Source: Sphingomonas sp. S1-29 (GTDB lineage Bacteria > Pseudomonadota > Alphaproteobacteria > Sphingomonadales > Sphingomonadaceae). Taken from it: a DNA stretch of 64,000 bases. Shown here piece after piece: positions 42,946-51,272 of this stretch; position 1 is the first letter of the stretch, and every line of letters begins with the position of its first letter. The position numbers were made by a program, and so were the translations under genes. The notes under the pieces are model-generated. The model searched no databases and was not told the origin of the DNA. It was given only the letters and a program-made list of their open reading frames with translations. The stretch lies in NCBI RefSeq assembly GCF_026167545.1, contig NZ_CP110678.1, positions 124,001-188,000 of the forward strand, given 5' to 3'.

Positions 42946-44181
42946 TCAGATGGCGACAAGGCGGTGGCGCTCGCCGGCATAGGCTGCCTGGGTGATCGTG
43001 CGCATCGCGGTCAGGTCGAGCGGGCGCGGGTTGTTCTTGATGAGCCGTGCGGCGTCGAGCGAATGTTCGGCGACGAATTCCTGCTGGTCCTCGCGCAAGC
43101 CCAGCTCGGCGAGCGATCTGGGAATGCCGATCGACGCGAGCAACGCCGCGACGGCTTCGATGAACGCCTGCGATCGTTGTTCGACACTGCCGTCGGGCAG
43201 CCCGACCAGCGTGGCGAGCTCGGCGAAGGCTTCGGCGCAGGCGGGGCGGTTATATTGCATCACGAAGGGCATCAGCGCCGCGACCCCCGCGCCGTGCGCG
43301 GTGTGGGTCAAGTTGCCGATCGGATATTGCAGCGCATGCGCCGCCGCAGTCCCCGCGGTGCCGAACGCGCAGCCCGCGGTGAGCGAGGCGAGCATCACAC
43401 CCTCGCGCGCTTCGATGTCGTTGCCGTCGCGCCACGCGCGCTCGAGGAACTTGAACAGGTTGGCGATCGCCAGCTTGGCGAAATGGTCCGACAGCGCATT
43501 CTTGCCGACGAACACATGCTGCTCTGTCAGCATCGCATCGCCGGTGCGCGGCGCGGTGGTGAAGGATTCGATCGCATGCGTCAGCGCATCGGCGCCCGAG
43601 ATCGCGGTGAGCGACGGCGGGCACGACACGGTCAGGTCGGGATCGCAGATCGCAACCTCGGGGATCAGATACGGGCTCGCCACCCCGACCTTGGTGCCGC
43701 GCCCGGTATCGGCGACCACCGCGACCGGCGTCGCCTCCGAACCGGTCCCCGCCGTGGTCGGCACCGCGATCAGCGGCAGGACGGGGCCGGGCACCGCGAA
43801 CTCGCCATAATAGTCGCTCACCTTGCCGCCATGCGCCAGCAGCACCGCGACGATCTTGGCATGGTCCATCGCGCTGCCGCCACCGATCGCGATCACCAGG
43901 TCGGGTGCGAAATCGCGTGCCGCATCGATGCAGGTCTCGATCGATTCGACCGGCAGGTCAGGAATGACGCCGTCGAACACCTGGGTGGTGACGCCGTGCG
44001 CCGCCAGATCGGCTAGGATTTCGGCGAACACCGGTTGCGCCGCCTGGCGGGCGTCGGTGACCACGAGGGCGCGCCGCCCCAGCCGCGCGCTGGTCGAGCC
44101 GAGCGCCCCGCGCTGGCCGCGCCCGAACAGGATCGTCCGCGGCAGCCGTGCCGCACCGAAAAGCGATAGGGGCTGGGTCAC
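42946..44181 (-). CDS. Iron-containing alcohol dehydrogenase (group III)
   Basis: A 411-residue dehydrogenase with a GTG start overlapping the cytochrome stop. NAD-binding: IAIGGGSAMDHAKIVAVLL and VPTTAGTGSEATPVAVV. The metal ligands are the Asp/His of SGADALTHAIESF and the two histidines of AAHALQYPIGNLTHTAHG. Substrates of the group include 4-hydroxybutyrate, maleylacetate, lactaldehyde and butanol-type alcohols. Next to an SSADH-like gene, a hydroxyacid or short diol is plausible, by inference only. Confidence 0.87.
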   Translation of the reverse strand: MTQPLSLFGAARLPRTILFGRGQRGALGSTSARLGRRALVVTDARQAAQPVFAEILADLAAHGVTTQVFDGVIPDLPVESIETCIDAARDFAPDLVIAIGGGSAMDHAKIVAVLLAHGGKVSDYYGEFAVPGPVLPLIAVPTTAGTGSEATPVAVVADTGRGTKVGVASPYLIPEVAICDPDLTVSCPPSLTAISGADALTHAIESFTTAPRTGDAMLTEQHVFVGKNALSDHFAKLAIANLFKFLERAWRDGNDIEAREGVMLASLTAGCAFGTAGTAAAHALQYPIGNLTHTAHGAGVAALMPFVMQYNRPACAEAFAELATLVGLPDGSVEQRSQAFIEAVAALLASIGIPRSLAELGLREDQQEFVAEHSLDAARLIKNNPRPLDLTAMRTITQAAYAGERHRLVAI

Positions 44182-44576
44182 TTGCTTCCCACGGTTTTGA
44201 GATAGGCGACGAGGTTCGCCTGATCTTCGGGTTTGGTCACGGGCGGCGCCATCATCTTGGTGCCCGGCACCAGCTTCGATGGCCCCGCGACAAAGCGCGC
44301 GATCGTCGCATCGTTCCACACCAGTTTCGAATTCTTGAACGCGGCCGAATAACTATAGCCCGGCATCGCCGCGGCAGGACGCCCGACGACCCCCGCCAGG
44401 CTGGGGCCGATCCCCTTCTTGCCCGGCACCACCGAATGGCACGCGGCGCAGCGCGCGAAGACGGTCTTGCCCTTGGCGGCATCGCCCGGCGGCGCCAGCG
44501 GCAGCGCGGTCGCCGCGGCAGCGCCCAGCGTCGCGACGGCCATCGCGGCACCGGCAATCGATATACGGATCATCAT
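44178..44576 (-). CDS. Exported c-type cytochrome
   Basis: A 132-residue class I cytochrome c with a signal peptide (to about LGAAAATAL). Heme site CAACHSV at about residue 40 and distal Met in GTKMMAPPVTKPEDQANLVA, the standard cytochrome c551/c552 pattern. It lies 12 bp after the GMC oxidoreductase gene, so it is the expected electron acceptor of that enzyme. Start M1 or M2 cannot be decided. Confidence 0.88.
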   Translation of the reverse strand: MMIRISIAGAAMAVATLGAAAATALPLAPPGDAAKGKTVFARCAACHSVVPGKKGIGPSLAGVVGRPAAAMPGYSYSAAFKNSKLVWNDATIARFVAGPSKLVPGTKMMAPPVTKPEDQANLVAYLKTVGSK

Positions 44577-44588
44577 ATTCTGTACTCG

Positions 44589-46370
44589 CTATACTAGGCG
44601 CCCGGGGCGCTTCAGATATCGGTTGGCGATGGCATCGGCCGCCCAGAAGGCGAGCGCGCCGACCGGGCCGGTCGGGTTGCGCCCGGCATTCTGCGGCAGC
44701 GCGCTCGCGCCCAGCACGAACACGTTGGGCACGTCCCACGACTGGCAATATTTGTTCACCGCACTAGTGCGCGGATCGTCGCCGAACACCGCGCCGCCGG
44801 TATTGTGCGACGTCTGGTACGGCACCGACGAGAATCGCCGACCGGGGATCAGCCGTCCGGGCGCCGGCGTGGCCGAAGCCTTTTTGCCGCTCATCTCGGC
44901 GGCGATCTGCTGGCAGATCGCGGTATTGGCGGCGATGATCTTCTGTTCGTTGGCCTGCCAGTCGAAGGTGACGCGCAGCAGCGGGCGGCCCCAGGCATCG
45001 CGATAGGTGGGATCGAGATCGAGGAAGTTCTGCCGGTACGACATCACCGCCCCCTGGAAACCCACCCCGGTCGAATGCTGATAGCCATCGGCCATCGCCT
45101 TCTTCCATCCCGCGCCCCAGCGCGGTTGGCCAGGACCCGTCGGGTGATAGTTCAGCGGATCGCCGCTGTTCTGCCCCGCGCTGATGCCGCCGCCGGCGAT
45201 ATAGCCCGCCTTGCCGAAGTCGAAATTGTCGCCGTTCCAATCGTCGATCCAGGTGCCGAGCGCGCCCGATCCCATGAACGGATTGATGAAGGTGTCGCGC
45301 GGGACCTCGACGCGCGCGCCGCCCAGGCTCTGGAAGGCGTAGTTGCGGCCGACGACACCGGTATTGCTCTGCGCGTCATAGGGTTTGCCGATCCCCGAAT
45401 GCAGCATCAGCTGGACGTTGCCGGTGACGAAGGCGCCGAGCACCACCAGGTCGGCGGGCTGTTCATATTCGCGCCCGCGCGCGTCGACATAGGTGACGCC
45501 GGTCGCGCGCTTGCCCTCGCTGTCGAGGTTGACCTTCATCACCATCGAATTGGTGCGCAGCTCGAAATTGCGGTTCTTGCGCGCCAGCGGGATCATCGTG
45601 AAATGCGGGCTCGCCTTGGCGTTCGCCTCGCACCCGTAATTGGTGCAGTGGCCGCAATAATGGCACTGGCCCAGCGCCACGCCATCGGGGTTCACATAAT
45701 CGCCCGAACAATTGGCGGTGGGGATGGGGAAGGGGTTGTAGCCCAAATTCTTGGTCGCCGCCTCGAACATCACCATGCTCTGCGCCGCGGTCATCGGCGG
45801 CAGCGGATATTCGTTGCGGCGCGGCGCCTCGAACGGGTTGCCGCCGGGCTGGATCTTGCCGCGCAAATTGCCTGCCTTGCCCGAGATGCCGCAGACCTTC
45901 TCGAACCGGTCGTAATAGGGTTCGATGTCCTTATAGGCGATCGGCCAGTCCTGCAGGTGCATGTCCGACGGGATGATCGACCGGCCATATTTCTCGACCG
46001 TGCCCGACAGCATCCGATGTTCCCATTCGGACCAGCGCCAGGTGAGCCCCGACCAATGCGCGCCCGATCCGCCGACATTGGTGCCGGGGATGAAGAAGCC
46101 ATATTGCCGCATCGGCAGCGCGGTCTGGCTGGCGTCGTTGCGGAAGGTCACCGTTTCCTTCGACAGATCCTGCGCGAGTTCGAGCCGGCGCGAATATTTG
46201 AGCGCGTCGTGCGATTGCGGCGCCGCGAAATCGGGGCTGGTGTCCTGGAACCGACCGCGCTCGAGCATCACGACCTTCAGGCCGGTCGGCGCCAGTTCCT
46301 TGGCGACGATGCCGCCGGTCCAGCCCGATCCTACGATCACCACATCGACGGGGGGAAGCTTGACTGCCAT
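44589..46370 (-). CDS. GMC-family FAD oxidoreductase, catalytic subunit of a sugar/gluconate dehydrogenase complex
   Basis: A 593-residue flavoprotein. FAD site VIVGSGWTGGIVAKELA at the N-terminus and GNTGG-like SHNTGGAVFGDDPRTSAVNK plus LGASALPQNAGRNPTGPVGA at the C-terminus. It contains CHYCGHCTNYGC with Cys236, 239, 242 and 247, in the region where FAD-glucose dehydrogenases carry a [3Fe-4S] cluster. With gluconate-2-dehydrogenase subunit 3 (upstream, one-base overlap) and the cytochrome (downstream) it forms a membrane-side dehydrogenase of the gluconate, glucose or glucoside-3-dehydrogenase type. The substrate is not evident. Confidence 0.87.
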   Translation of the reverse strand: MAVKLPPVDVVIVGSGWTGGIVAKELAPTGLKVVMLERGRFQDTSPDFAAPQSHDALKYSRRLELAQDLSKETVTFRNDASQTALPMRQYGFFIPGTNVGGSGAHWSGLTWRWSEWEHRMLSGTVEKYGRSIIPSDMHLQDWPIAYKDIEPYYDRFEKVCGISGKAGNLRGKIQPGGNPFEAPRRNEYPLPPMTAAQSMVMFEAATKNLGYNPFPIPTANCSGDYVNPDGVALGQCHYCGHCTNYGCEANAKASPHFTMIPLARKNRNFELRTNSMVMKVNLDSEGKRATGVTYVDARGREYEQPADLVVLGAFVTGNVQLMLHSGIGKPYDAQSNTGVVGRNYAFQSLGGARVEVPRDTFINPFMGSGALGTWIDDWNGDNFDFGKAGYIAGGGISAGQNSGDPLNYHPTGPGQPRWGAGWKKAMADGYQHSTGVGFQGAVMSYRQNFLDLDPTYRDAWGRPLLRVTFDWQANEQKIIAANTAICQQIAAEMSGKKASATPAPGRLIPGRRFSSVPYQTSHNTGGAVFGDDPRTSAVNKYCQSWDVPNVFVLGASALPQNAGRNPTGPVGALAFWAADAIANRYLKRPGRLV

Positions 46371-47155
46371 CAACCGAAATCCTGGATCGACATGGGTTCC
46401 TCGACGCGGAACGGCTTGTTGCGCCATTCGGCGATCTTGTCCGAATACATTTCGCCGACACCCGGATAGCCAAGCAGCTTCCACGACGCCTTGCCCTTGT
46501 TCCCGCCATACAGCGGGTCGGCGAAGAAGCCGTCCATCGCGAGCTGGAAGAGCATCCGGAAGAATACCGGGGTCGGCACCACCTCGAGCGCGATCTTGTC
46601 GGCCTCGAGCGCGGTGACGATCGCCACGCGCTCGGCATCGGTGACGGTATCGAAGCTGTTGTCGGCATAGGTCTTGCGCACCACCGCATTCGCCTCGGCG
46701 ATGCCGAGCCGCACGATATCGGCAGGCGTCAGCGCCGACTGGTACCCCTGCTCGGGGGTGCCCTCGACGAAGGGTCCTTGCAGGTACATCGTCCGGCCCT
46801 GGCCCCAGGCCGAATATAATTGGCGATCGATGAAGGTCGCGACGCCGAGTTCGCTGCCCTTGGCGGACAGTTCGTCGGCGGGGATCAGCGTGTCGACAAA
46901 GGCTTCGACGAACGCCGCCTCTTCGGTGTCGAAGAACATATAGCCTGCGGGTGCCGAATCGGTGGCCGGGGCAGGGGTGTGCCCCGCCATGGCGTGGCCG
47001 GCATGGCCGCCGGGTGGCGGGGCCGGATTGGCACCGGTCTGCGCGACGGGGTCGGTCTGCTGGGCGCCGAGCGTACCCGGCACCGCTGCGGCGCCCATGC
47101 CCAGCCCTGCGAACTTCAGCAGCGTCCGACGGTCGGTGAGCTTGTGGTCGGTCAT
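46370..47155 (-). CDS. Gluconate 2-dehydrogenase subunit 3-family protein (Tat-exported small subunit)
   Basis: A 261-residue protein with a Tat signal (DRRTLLKFAGLGMGAAAVPG), a His/Pro/Ala-rich linker (GGHAGHAMAGHTPAPA) and the conserved domain from FFDTEEAAFVEAFVDTLIPA through LPDPLYGG-like FFADPLYGGNKGKASWKLLG. The twin-arginine signal exports the GMC partner, which has none of its own, by hitch-hiking. Starts on an ATGA overlap with the MFS gene. Confidence 0.88.
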   Translation of the reverse strand: MTDHKLTDRRTLLKFAGLGMGAAAVPGTLGAQQTDPVAQTGANPAPPPGGHAGHAMAGHTPAPATDSAPAGYMFFDTEEAAFVEAFVDTLIPADELSAKGSELGVATFIDRQLYSAWGQGRTMYLQGPFVEGTPEQGYQSALTPADIVRLGIAEANAVVRKTYADNSFDTVTDAERVAIVTALEADKIALEVVPTPVFFRMLFQLAMDGFFADPLYGGNKGKASWKLLGYPGVGEMYSDKIAEWRNKPFRVEEPMSIQDFG

Positions 47156-48465
47156 GGCGCAGGGTGTCCTTCGACATAGAGCGGGCGCGATGCGTCGATC
47201 CGCAGGAACAGCGCAGCGGCGATCAGGCACAGCACCGCGAGCACCGCGAACGCCGCGAACCACCCGCTGGCGCTGACGATATAGCCGGTAACCGCCGCCG
47301 CGATCGCCGCACCGATATTGCCGAGCGTGTTCATCACCGCCGAGACCGAGCCGGCATATTCGCCGCCGATGTCGAGCGTGACCGCCCACGAGACGCCGAC
47401 GGTCAGCTCGAGCCCGAACAGCGCGACGCAGAAGCACAGGATGCTCGCGATCGGTGCCTCGATCGAAGCAGCGAGCGGGATCATCGCCGCGGCGATCAGG
47501 AAGCCGACAATCGCGACGACGCGCCGCGCCATCTTGAGCCCCGCGCCGCGCTTGACCAACCGGTCCGAGCTCCAGCCGCCGGCCAAGTCGCCGACCACCC
47601 CCGCCATCAGCGGCATGCTGGCGAACAGCCCCATCATCGCCAGGTCATAGCCGCGCGCGTCGTGGAGATATTTGGGGAACCAGGTGAGGAAGATGTTGAT
47701 GCAATAGGCGTAGCAGAAATACATCGCCGACAGCGTCCACAGCTGCGGCTGCGCAAGCAGCTTGCGCCAGGGAACGCTGCTGCGCGGCTTGCCCTGGCCG
47801 AGTTCGCCCTCGATCAGCGCGAGTTCGGCGGCGTTGACCGAGCGATGCTCGCGCGGGGTGTCGCGATAGAACCAGAACCACAGCCCCGCCCAGGCGACGC
47901 CGATCAACGCAAACGCCACGAAGGGCATCCGCCAGCCGAAGCTGACGATCAGCAGCGCGACGAACACCGGGGTGATCGCGCCGCCCAGTCGCGCGCCGGC
48001 ATGCGTCAGCCCCTGCGCCCAGCCGCGCTCGCCGGGCAGGGTCCAGCGCGACAGCGAACGCGTGGCGATCGGGAAGGCGCCAGCCTCACCCATGCCGAAC
48101 AGGAATCGCGAAACCATCATCGATCCCGCCGACCAGGTCAGCGCGGTCGCCGCGGTGAACATCGACCACCACAGCACGACCCCGGTCAGCGCGCGGCGCG
48201 GACCGAAGCGATCGCCAAGCCAACCGCCGGGGATCTGGAACAGCGCATAGGCGATCTGGAACGAGGCGAAGATCCACCCCATCGTGACCAGCGAAAAGCC
48301 GAACTCCTCCTGGATCGAGGGCGCCGCGGTCGAGATGACGACCCGGTCCATATAGGTGATCAGATAGGCGAGCACCGTCATCCACAGGACGACATGCCGT
48401 GTGCGCGTCGGGCGCTGGGTGGGTTCGGTGGCGAGCGTTTCGTCGGCGGTGAGGGGGGCGCTCAT
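47152..48465 (-). CDS. MFS transporter, ACS family (second copy)
   Basis: A 437-residue 12-helix permease. TYMDRVVISTAAPSIQEEFG in helix 1 and GDRFGPRRALTGVVLWW after helix 2 place it in the anion:cation symporter family, as does FLFGMGEAGAFPIATRSLSR. It is overlapped by the amidohydrolase stop (ATGA) and the small-subunit start. It probably imports the acid produced by periplasmic oxidation. It is distinct in sequence from the MFS protein at 32486. Confidence 0.88.
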   Translation of the reverse strand: MSAPLTADETLATEPTQRPTRTRHVVLWMTVLAYLITYMDRVVISTAAPSIQEEFGFSLVTMGWIFASFQIAYALFQIPGGWLGDRFGPRRALTGVVLWWSMFTAATALTWSAGSMMVSRFLFGMGEAGAFPIATRSLSRWTLPGERGWAQGLTHAGARLGGAITPVFVALLIVSFGWRMPFVAFALIGVAWAGLWFWFYRDTPREHRSVNAAELALIEGELGQGKPRSSVPWRKLLAQPQLWTLSAMYFCYAYCINIFLTWFPKYLHDARGYDLAMMGLFASMPLMAGVVGDLAGGWSSDRLVKRGAGLKMARRVVAIVGFLIAAAMIPLAASIEAPIASILCFCVALFGLELTVGVSWAVTLDIGGEYAGSVSAVMNTLGNIGAAIAAAVTGYIVSASGWFAAFAVLAVLCLIAAALFLRIDASRPLYVEGHPAP

Positions 48466-49853
48466 TTGGGCGCCTCGCCGCAGGCATTGGCGGGGCGGCC
48501 GACGCAGGTCTGCCAGATCGTCGGCAATTTGCGCCCCGCGACATAGACGGTGCGGATCGCGCGGGTGTTGCGGATATCGGCGGTCGGGTCGCGGTCGAGT
48601 ACCAGCAGGTCGGCCCATTTGCCCTTTTCGACGGTGCCGATGTCGCGTGCGTCCAGGAAGCGTGCATTGGTGCCCGTCGCGGCGGTCAGCGCCTGCAGCG
48701 GGGTCACCCCGGCCTTGACCATCAGCTCCAATTCCCAATGCGCGAAATAGCCGGGAAAGCGTGCCGTCGGACCGCTATCGGTACCCATGCCATAGGTAAC
48801 GCCGGCCTTGGCCATCGCCCCGAAATTGGCCGAGGCGTTGCGCAGTGCTGCGGGGTATTTGGCGAAATGCTTGCCCGTTGCCAGCCGCTGCTGGCGCTCG
48901 GGGCTTTTGAGCGCGGCGATCGTCGCGGGGGCGACGCCGCGCGAGAAGAAGGGCTCGTCGACAAAGGGCAGCAGCTTGTAGGTGAACGACGCCTCGCGGC
49001 TGAGCGTCGAGGCGACCTGCCACGCATCCTTCGCCTTCATCGCGGCGGGAAGCGCAGGGTCGACCGCGCGATCGCGAACCTGATGCATGAAGCCATCGAC
49101 ATCCTGGCCGACCAGCGCGGTAGCGTTGTCGTGGTAGAAGATGTGCGCCACCGCCTTCTTGCCGAGCTGGTGCGCGGTATCGATCGTCGGCTTGCTGATC
49201 GAATTGGGCATCCGGTCGGCCAAGTCGCCGAACTCGTCATCGACCCATAATTTGACGAAATCATCGCCCTTGGCGACTTCGCGCTGCACCATCGCCTGCG
49301 CCTCGGCAGGGGTGGCCACCGACTGTTCGAGCCCGGGGACGCCGCCATAGCTTCCCTTGAACACGACGCCGCGGCCAGAGGTGAAGGCGCGCGCGCTGTC
49401 GATCCGGCCGATGCGGCGCTGATCGGCGATGACGCGGTGGATGTCGTCGCCATCGGTGCCGAGCGTGTAGACCGAGGTCACGCCATAGGCAGCGTACAGC
49501 TTCAATTGCTGCTCGATATTGTCGCGGTCGTAATATTTGGTGAAGTTCTGGTCGATCCCGTCGACCAGCCCGAGATGAACATGCGCGTCGATCAGCCCGG
49601 GCATCAAGAAGGCGCCACGCAGATTTTCGCGCTTGGCGCCGCGCGGGGCACGGATCCGGCTGGCGGGGCCGACTTGCGTGATCCGCCCGTCGACCATGAC
49701 CAGCGATCGGTCGCGCTGCGGCGCCGAGCCTTTACCGTCGATCAAGGTGAAATGTTCGAGAACGACCGTTTCGGCACGCGCAGCGGCTTGCGCCATGCAA
49801 AGCGTGACCGCGACGGCTATCATGCCAACAGGCCGCAGCTGTGGTCGCCGCAT
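48462..49853 (-). CDS. Exported metal-dependent amidohydrolase
   Basis: A 463-residue TIM-barrel amidohydrolase with a signal peptide (IAVAVTLCMAQAAARA). Metal ligands: H-x-H in MPGLIDAHVHLGLVDG, His in KAVAHIFYHDNAT, and Asp in GMGTDSGP. It resembles imidazolonepropionase/prolidase-like exported members, including some that hydrolyse amide or ester bonds of toxins; the bond split here is unknown. First gene of the seven-gene operon. Start 49853 has GAGAGGG upstream and sits 17 bp from the operator at 49870. Confidence 0.85.
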   Translation of the reverse strand: MRRPQLRPVGMIAVAVTLCMAQAAARAETVVLEHFTLIDGKGSAPQRDRSLVMVDGRITQVGPASRIRAPRGAKRENLRGAFLMPGLIDAHVHLGLVDGIDQNFTKYYDRDNIEQQLKLYAAYGVTSVYTLGTDGDDIHRVIADQRRIGRIDSARAFTSGRGVVFKGSYGGVPGLEQSVATPAEAQAMVQREVAKGDDFVKLWVDDEFGDLADRMPNSISKPTIDTAHQLGKKAVAHIFYHDNATALVGQDVDGFMHQVRDRAVDPALPAAMKAKDAWQVASTLSREASFTYKLLPFVDEPFFSRGVAPATIAALKSPERQQRLATGKHFAKYPAALRNASANFGAMAKAGVTYGMGTDSGPTARFPGYFAHWELELMVKAGVTPLQALTAATGTNARFLDARDIGTVEKGKWADLLVLDRDPTADIRNTRAIRTVYVAGRKLPTIWQTCVGRPANACGEAPK

Positions 49854-49869
49854 CGCCCTCTCCCTGTTT

Positions 49870-49884
49870 TCGTATCCTATACGA
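49870..49884. promoter_or_regulatory. FCD-regulon operator of the amidohydrolase operon, perfect copy
   Basis: TCGTAT-CCT-ATACGA, 12 of 12 matches to TCRTAT-N3-ATAYGA. It begins 17 bp upstream of the amidohydrolase start, where it would overlap the ribosome/promoter region, consistent with repression. Confidence 0.75.
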
Positions 49885-49930
49885 TTTGAACTATGGGGGT
49901 AGGCGGGGTGTGTCAAGCGATCATCGGCGG

Positions 49931-50671
49931 TTACGCCGGTTCGGCTTCCTCGTTCTCGGCAAGCACGCTGTCCATCCGCTGCTGCGAGCGTTCGAGATGC
50001 TCGAGCACCGCGCGTTCGGCGGCGCCCGAGTCGCCGGCGACCAGCGCGTCGATGATGATTCGATGCTCGGCCGCCGCCTCGGTGGGGGCGTTGGTGCGAT
50101 ACAGCACGCGGAAGATATTGAGATGCGCGTGAAGCCGCTCGACGGTCTCGGCGATCAGCCGGTTGCCGCTGAGCGTCGCGATCAGCCGGTGCAGCCGGTC
50201 GTCGGCCTCGGCGAAGCGCGGATAGGCACTCGAATCGCCGTCGACGACGCTCGACATGTCGCGGTCGATCGTTCGCAGCACGTCGATCGCCTCTTCGGTG
50301 ATCGCTTCGGCGGCGCGGGCGGCGGCATAGGGCTCGATCAGCTGGCGCAGCGTATAGAGGTCGCGGACCTCGTCGCGGGTCATCTGCGGGCTGGCGCGAT
50401 AGCCGATATTGGGCACCTTGCAGACCATCTTCTCGGCTTCGAGCTGGCTGAGCGCTTCGCGGATCGGGGTCTGCGAGATATTCAGCCGGCGCGCCACCTG
50501 ATCGATCGCGATCCGCTCGCCGGGCGCGATCTGCAGCGTCATCAGCGCGGTGAGCAGATGGTCATAGGCCTGCATGACCATCGTCGGGCCCGCCGAGGGC
50601 CGGGCGCCCCGCGGGCGCGGCGCGGCGCCGTCAACCAGCGCGTTGGGGTCGTTATAGGTCTGCCGCATCAT
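49931..50671 (-). CDS. GntR-family FCD-domain regulator of the catabolic cluster
   Basis: A 246-residue FadR-subfamily regulator. Winged helix: RIAIDQVARRLNISQTPIRE, then QLEAEKMV. FCD domain with candidate metal ligands in EADDRLHRLI and EHRIIIDALVAG, and a C-terminal helix EHLERSQQRMDS. ATG at 50671 is preferred over a TTG at 50689. It is divergent from the TonB receptor. A degenerate operator lies 32 bp upstream (50703) and better ones control the neighbouring operons, so it is the probable repressor of the whole 24-54 kb block and of itself. Confidence 0.87.
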   Translation of the reverse strand: MMRQTYNDPNALVDGAAPRPRGARPSAGPTMVMQAYDHLLTALMTLQIAPGERIAIDQVARRLNISQTPIREALSQLEAEKMVCKVPNIGYRASPQMTRDEVRDLYTLRQLIEPYAAARAAEAITEEAIDVLRTIDRDMSSVVDGDSSAYPRFAEADDRLHRLIATLSGNRLIAETVERLHAHLNIFRVLYRTNAPTEAAAEHRIIIDALVAGDSGAAERAVLEHLERSQQRMDSVLAENEEAEPA

Positions 50672-50702
50672 CGTTTCGCTTCGTATCAACTATCTATACG
50701 TT

Positions 50703-50717
50703 ACCTATAGGATATTA
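50703..50717. promoter_or_regulatory. Degenerate FCD operator upstream of the regulator gene
   Basis: ACCTAT-AGG-ATATTA, 9 of 12 matches; a separate half-site TCGTAT lies at 50681-50686. The pair would allow weak autoregulation. Confidence 0.4.
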
Positions 50718-51106
50718 TTGCAGTGCGAAAGGGGCGTGGGCTGCGCTGTGCCCCGTTAGGGCACGCTCTTTTGACCATCTTGCAAAATCCATCGAATCGT
50801 CGGTCGCGGCCAGGCGTGATCCGGACAGGTGGTCGCTTGGCAGGTGATTAGCGAGGAGGACCCGTATGTTGTCGGACAATATGCGGAGGGAGAATGGCAG
50901 ATGCGGGGCACAGCGCCCAAACCTCTGCGAGGGTTTCTGTGCGAGCGGCAAATCATATGCGTGAAACGTTCGTTAAAATACCGCGGTCGATAGTCCGCCG
51001 ATAGTCAGAGTCATATCACGATGGCGCTTGCAACGAAGCTCTATTGGCAATTCTACTCAAAAGTCCAAATAAAAACCATATGCTATAGTATGTAATCATA
51101 AACAAA
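50718..51106. other. Long intergenic region with distant inverted repeats
   Basis: The gap between regulator and TonB receptor starts (50672-51272) holds no convincing gene. A 13-bp perfect inverted pair, GCGCTGTGCCCCG (50743-50755) and its complement (50904-50916), encloses 148 bp. The left arm also forms a local hairpin GTGCCC-CGTTA-GGGCAC (50748-50764) followed by GCTCTTTT. An imperfect hairpin AACCTC/GAGGGTT follows the right arm. From 50995 the sequence is AT-rich compared with its surroundings, as expected for a promoter. Confidence 0.5.
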
Positions 51107-51121
51107 TCAGATCAGATACGA
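51107..51121. promoter_or_regulatory. FCD-regulon operator of the TonB receptor
   Basis: TCAGAT-CAG-ATACGA, 11 of 12 matches to TCRTAT-N3-ATAYGA, 152 bp upstream of the receptor start, in the AT-rich promoter stretch. Confidence 0.55.
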
Positions 51122-51272
51122 TTTGTTGAAAAGAGCTTGAAATCTTTTCTGAGCCATCTAATCCAATGCGGATAGAAATTCGCTTACGGCAAGCGGCGGT
51201 CTGCCCACCTCGAAGAGGGGCATGCCCGTCGCGAGCACGATAAAAGTCGATATCAATCCGGGAGATGATGTG

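Noticed and set aside
40819..44016. Plus-strand open frame of about 1,065 codons across the crotonase end, the family C repeat, ALDH and Fe-ADH
   Set aside because: It crosses a repeat and three well-supported genes and has no motifs; an artefact of composition.
50715..50951. 78-codon minus-strand frame upstream of the regulator
   Set aside because: No family resemblance, poor ribosome site, and it spans the inverted-repeat region.
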